From: Mycteria americana
Lineage: Eukaryota; Chordata; Aves; Ciconiiformes; Ciconiidae
DNA: 64,000 bases
NCBI RefSeq assembly: GCF_035582795.1
Contig: NC_134365.1
Location: forward strand, 38,916,135 to 38,980,134
Direction: 5' to 3'
Made by a program: the position numbers and the translations under genes. The notes under the pieces were generated by a model. That model worked only from the letters and a program-made list of their open reading frames with translations, did no database searches and was not told the origin of the DNA. Of this stretch, positions 59,992-64,000 are shown piece by piece. Positions within the stretch are counted from its first letter, which is position 1. The number at the start of each line of letters is the position of its first letter.

Positions 59992-59997
59992 TTTATT
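59992..59997 (-). terminator. TMBIM4: Candidate TMBIM4 polyadenylation signal (AATAAA)
   Basis: On the minus strand this is the first canonical AATAAA after the stop codon at 60646, giving a 3' UTR of about 0.67 kb. ATTAAA variants lie closer (60370-60375 and near 60117). Confidence 0.5.
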
Positions 59998-60645
59998 GAC
60001 AGTCCATTAACCTTAATATACACAAGTTGATAAAATGCCAGAATCCATCTCCAAATGATTTTTCAGAACACTGAAAGATAGGCAATAAATAATACTTAAA
60101 TGAAGAACATTCCCTTTAATTAATACCCTCCCAGCTTACATCATCACCTGACGGCCCTTAACAAGAACAGAATACCTCTGTTAGAGACAGCATTCCATTT
60201 TACCAAACAAAAACTAGAAAAAATTTTAGCTTAGTAAAACACTGCACAATGACAAACTCAGGCTACCCTTATGTGGTACACACACTTACAACCCCAAAGG
60301 AAACATTTCCAGCAGCTACAGAATAGCAGAGAGGAGCTATCTCTGGAGCAATCAGAAGTTCGCAAACATTTTAATCGTGAATTACATCAAGTGCAAATTA
60401 AGTGATTAAAAAAGTGACTGAAATGATGACAGCGTGTTAACTACATAAAATATATATTCCAGAGAAGAACTTTAGCTACATAAAAAGGCTTTTTTTTTTC
60501 CCAAAGGAGGGATCAATACTTATGGCATGAAAAAGTAATAAAGATTCAGTCTCTAGAAGACAGAACTACACAGTCTGTAGATCATCCAAATGCTATTTAG
60601 GTACTTAACTTTATATACGCCATAGTCAAACCACACTGCTTTTGA

Positions 60646-60852
60646 CTATTTTTTATTAAATGCTTCCAGTAAACGCAGCAGGTGTAAGAACAGATTGATG
60701 ATGTCCAAGTACAGATTGATTGCAGCCAGTATGTACTCTTCAGGGGATAATTTGTGCATCAGCAAATGAGTGTCATAAATAATAAATCCACAGAACAGAA
60801 GAGCTCCAGCAGCAGCAAACACCAACTCTGTTGTCTCACTGTAGAAAATCAG
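60646..60852 (-). CDS. TMBIM4: TMBIM4 terminal coding exon
   Basis: The acceptor is CATTTGCCTCCAG before 60852. The exon encodes 68 residues in phase 0 and ends in TAG at 60648-60646. It holds the last two hydrophobic helices and the family aspartates. Confidence 0.95.
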   Translation of the reverse strand: MIFYSETTELVFAAAGALLFCGFIIYDTHLLMHKLSPEEYILAAINLYLDIINLFLHLLRLLEAFNKK

Positions 60853-63100
60853 CTGGAGGCAAATGAAACAGGAAAAAAAAAATTTGTAAATTTGATTTTC
60901 TTTTTAATACTAAAATCCCTGCATAATGATACGCCACACTTAAAACAAGGACACACGCTGTCCTTTTACTGTTATATACACACAAGTACAATATTACGAT
61001 GACATTTCAATGTTCTTATCTCATATAGTCCCCAGTCACACAATCTCTTCAAATGAGTAAAAGTGCCTCCACTCAAGAGAGAGGAAGCTCTGGTCTCCAG
61101 AATATTAACAGCAGAAAAATTAGAAAAGCAAAATGCAACTAAACCCCAAATCTCCTTCCCATTCTCTCAGTCAAGTAGTGGATCTTGATTGACAAATTTG
61201 GTCAATCAATGCAAATACCACTTTCACATTAGCAAGAACAGCATCCAACAAAAATTTGAATTGGAAATGAATGGTTAAAAGATCACCAGCATGATCTACA
61301 ATAGTAAGGGATCTGGTTAGGAATTTTCTTTCATTAAGCTATATTGGACTGTCCAAAACCTTTTTGTTATACTAGAAGTTAGTAAAAGATTTATGCTAAA
61401 GAATATTTTTTAACCTTGAACACAAGGTATCTTACCCTCAAGAAACCAGAGAGGATTAAAATCCACAAACAAGCGAAGAGGCTGAAAAAAGAAAATTAAA
61501 CTGTGAGCAACGATATATTTTCTTTTAAATTTTACTTAAAATCTCTTCCCCTCCTATAAAACCTCTTCATAATATATTTGGTAAGTAAATGTCCATAATT
61601 CTTAGATGCCAACTCTTCGTTGGTATCAGCAGTAAAACTCAGTTTTATAACGCTGTCAAAAGTTATGTTCTAAATTTACTTTTTAAGAAATATTTGAAGC
61701 AGCTGCCCTCTGTCTCAGTGAAAAATCCAGGTAAACTAGTTTTTTAGTGTAATACTATGGTTTTAAGAATCATAATCACAGAAAAGAATTTCTTACCAAG
61801 AAAGCAGAACTGCATAAAATTAGTAATTTAAGTTAAATAACACTCTCACCATTCCCTTGAAGCAGGTTCTGTTGACCTGTATTCATTATCATATCTGCAA
61901 AGCTTGCTTTAAAAAAAGGAAAACTAGCTTAACCAAAAAGAAAAAAAAAATCAATATGACAACATACCCTGCTCCAAATTTGCTGAAGTCTCTCTTTGAC
62001 TGCAGGGTATATGCAGTCAGTCCAAGAAATACAGCAGTAGTAAGAATAAAGGCTTGCAACACGATGGACACATCATAGAAACTCACTATAAACAGAAGAA
62101 GTAAACTGTCATTTAAAGAACAGTACACTACGGATTTGCTAAGTTATCTTTTGAGGAAACAGAAATTTAAACTTTCACAGACAGGAAAAAAAAAATCTTA
62201 ACTGCAAACAAAAAAAGTAAATTATGCCTGAACTCGTCTTTGCACTTCAAAATCACGATCACAGGACTCACGGACCCTTGCACTAGCTAAGTTTGACAGT
62301 TAGCTGTAGCTTCTTAAATAGATATAACAGATCTTCCCTACTCAGAATAAAAAATTAAAAAAATAAGAAAGTAAGAAGTATTTTTAAGCCTAGATATGTG
62401 AGATCTTAAGGAAAAAGCTATCTGAATTTTTCAGGATACTGAAACAAGAAAAAAAAAAAATCACAAGACAATCAGTAAAGGCTCATAAAAGTTTTAATTA
62501 GGGGGTAGGAAGGGAAAGATAAGAGAAACGAGTGGAACTTTTTTCTTCCTGCCTTCCTCAATCTTTCGCCAACTTTTTTGCAGGAGACCATAACCCATAA
62601 TGAAGAGGTTTCAACTTATGCTGGAAGCTATAGTGCAAGGTGATGCCCTGACTTTTCCGCACATCGCCCCGTCTCAACCCTGACAACAAAGTACAAAACT
62701 CTCCGAACTCAAAGTAATTCCCTTGAAGGAAACAGAGGGGGAAGACAAGGTTATTTCACTCGCAGATCAGCTCTGCTGAAAGCTGCCTTATAGGAAAGAG
62801 CACTGCTAGCTGTACCAAAAGAACGGATGGCACAACTAATTTCTCACTTCAGGTTTATACAGTTTCAGTTCTGGATCAGAATCCAGTTCCCTCCCTTGCT
62901 TCCCTGTTTCTTGCTAAACTCTCATCACTGTCATTAAAATTTTTGAACAGGGGCTTTATTATCACTTTAGTCACATCCAGGAATCTCAGATGACAATTAG
63001 TACAACATATTGGATTCCTTTTCCTATTTCTTTAAGGAATCAGACAACAGGATGGCTACTGTTTACCTGTAATGGCCACTGTCAGTGCTTCCAGTAGGGT
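60646..63100 (-). CDS. TMBIM4: Transmembrane BAX inhibitor motif protein 4 (Golgi anti-apoptotic protein), 3' part
   Basis: Partial gene; the upstream exons lie past the window end. Visible coding sequence is join(63100..63067, 62085..61968, 61481..61436, 60852..60646), 405 nt, 134 codons plus stop. All splice phases agree. The product begins '[11 protein letters not shown]', continues '[20 protein letters not shown]' and '[15 protein letters not shown]', then '[13 protein letters not shown]', and ends with '[18 protein letters not shown]' and '[16 protein letters not shown]'. These match the C-terminal half of TMBIM4 (about 238 aa in mammals), covering roughly transmembrane helices 4-7. The Asp in 'YDTH' and in 'YLDIINLF' correspond to the paired aspartates of the BI-1/YetJ family calcium-leak pore. 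The protein resides in Golgi and ER membranes and limits calcium release and apoptosis. It lies in tandem with LLPH on the same strand. Confidence 0.95.
60853..61435 (-). other. TMBIM4: TMBIM4 intron
   Basis: GTAAGATACC...CTCCAG on the minus strand. AT-rich, with nothing else recognised. Confidence 0.85.
61436..61481 (-). CDS. TMBIM4: TMBIM4 coding exon (46 nt)
   Basis: The acceptor is CTTTTTTCAG before 61481 and the donor GTAAG starts at 61435. The first base completes a Gly codon. The exon encodes the hydrophobic stretch '[15 protein letters not shown]'. Confidence 0.93.
61482..61967 (-). other. TMBIM4: TMBIM4 intron
   Basis: Begins GTATGTTG and ends TTTTTTCAG on the minus strand; no other feature was seen. 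Confidence 0.85.
61968..62085 (-). CDS. TMBIM4: TMBIM4 coding exon (118 nt)
   Basis: The acceptor is CTGTTTATAG before 62085. The exon begins by completing a Val codon and ends with GCAGG before GTATG. It encodes '[19 protein letters not shown]' and '[14 protein letters not shown]'. Confidence 0.95.
62086..63066 (-). other. TMBIM4: TMBIM4 intron (about 1 kb)
   Basis: GTAAAC...TTATAG on the minus strand. Noncoding, no repeat recognised. Confidence 0.85.
63067..63100 (-). CDS. TMBIM4: TMBIM4 short coding exon (34 nt)
   Basis: The acceptor is TACTTTTTGTAG before 63100 and the donor is ACAG|GTAAAC. The exon encodes '[11 protein letters not shown]' plus one base. It was found by its match to the TMBIM4 segment before the 'YDV' helix and by phase agreement with the next exon. 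Confidence 0.9.
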
Positions 63101-64000
63101 CTACAAAAAGTAAAAACAAAAAATTATAAGGACAAAACAACCCACACAAAACACTTACACGGAGACTTCACATGCAATGAGCCCTATTCTGCTACATAAT
63201 CCCAGCATGCGTTACATTATCTCTCTTGTTAAATCTTTGTATATGAAAGCATGCTTAATTTTTAACAAGAAAATGGCAATCATACTGTCTTACTGTGCTG
63301 GAAGTTGTTGTGTTACATAAAAATAATACAATATAAACTGAAAATAAATGAGAGACAATCCCTATAGAAAAATGTTGTTATCTACTCAAAGCACACAGCA
63401 TTCTTATCACACTTCTTACAAACTATTTAAGGGGATATAAAATTTCTCAGAGCTGCTATTAGAAATGAACTGTTTTCAGCTTTTTGCACACTTTTCAATA
63501 TTTGAAATACTTTCATCCAACACTCAATATCTCATTAGACAGCTAAGCATCTGCATCAATTTCCTTTTCCCACTCATCCTTGTTCTGAAACAGCTAACTT
63601 AAAATCAAACATATTATTGATGTCTGGGCTGAAGGCTAGTATGGGCCCTGAGTTTTTCTAAAAGGTAATTTCAAATTAAGTTTCATTACAATAAAAGATA
63701 AGAAAAGTATCTATGGCATGAACCAAGAGGTCAGAAATAACAGAACATTTAACCCATATTTTGTTTAAACCAATTTATCACACACAGATTTGAATCCTTC
63801 TTTTCCTACACAATGTAATACTTAAACTGTCATACCACAAACTCCCACACCACATTTGGCCAAACTATTACATCACTCCTCATTACAGCTGCACTTGTTG
63901 AAAGTTTTTGAACATTTTACTCTCCTGCAAGAGTTCCAAAGTCTGGAAGCACGTAACTGCATTACTATTTAAACAGTCTATTTACTCACACAGCAAATCT
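63101..64000 (-). other. TMBIM4: TMBIM4 intron running off the window
   Basis: AT-rich noncoding DNA upstream of the 34-nt exon. The remaining 5' exons, encoding roughly the first 100 residues, must lie beyond 64000. Confidence 0.75.

Noticed and set aside
63980-64000. Possible next TMBIM4 exon end (GTGAGTAAAT-like donor on the minus strand)
   Set aside because: The few bases before the donor do not encode the residues expected before 'TLLEAL', and the phase does not fit well.

Overview
The window is nuclear vertebrate DNA, almost certainly from a bird. It carries CR1 LINE 3' ends with the 8-bp ATTCTGTG tail, an avian-type endogenous retroviral solo LTR, traces of old MIR-type SINEs, intron-split genes and CpG-island promoters. 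The LTR type is one I associate mainly with non-galliform birds; that is recollection, not a measurement.

Only two protein-coding genes can be supported, both on the minus strand at the right end. LLPH (coding 59078 to 55408, two coding exons, 114 aa) encodes a small basic nucleolar protein. TMBIM4 (exons from 63100 down to 60646; 5' exons lie beyond the window) encodes a multi-pass Bax-inhibitor-family membrane protein; the last 134 codons are present. They lie in tandem: TMBIM4 ends about 1.4 kb upstream of the LLPH CpG-island promoter. This matches the vertebrate HMGA2 - LLPH - TMBIM4 - IRAK3 order, so the left 55 kb is probably the gene-poor interval between HMGA2 and LLPH. No HMGA2 exon was recognised.

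Layout: 1-11 kb is noncoding, with a promoter/LTR-like module near 0.5-0.8 kb. An old CR1 fragment lies at 11.4-11.9 kb. From 12 to 26 kb there are ancient palindromic repeats and candidate conserved noncoding elements (19.0, 21.7 and 22.2-22.4 kb). A solo LTR with an exact CAGCT target duplication lies at 26.4-27.0 kb. MIR-like SINE pieces lie at 29.7-31.6 kb. A younger CR1 3' end with an open ORF2 fragment lies at 36.6-37.1 kb. CpG-rich patches without a recognised gene occur at 39.0-39.4 kb and 48.0-48.45 kb, the latter with a G-rich minisatellite. From 48.5 to 55.4 kb is AT-rich DNA downstream of LLPH. From 55.4 kb to the end is the LLPH-TMBIM4 block.

No prokaryotic-type system, CRISPR array, gene cluster or clearly new biological system was found. 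Most long open frames elsewhere sit in GC-rich DNA, are open on both strands, and look like chance.
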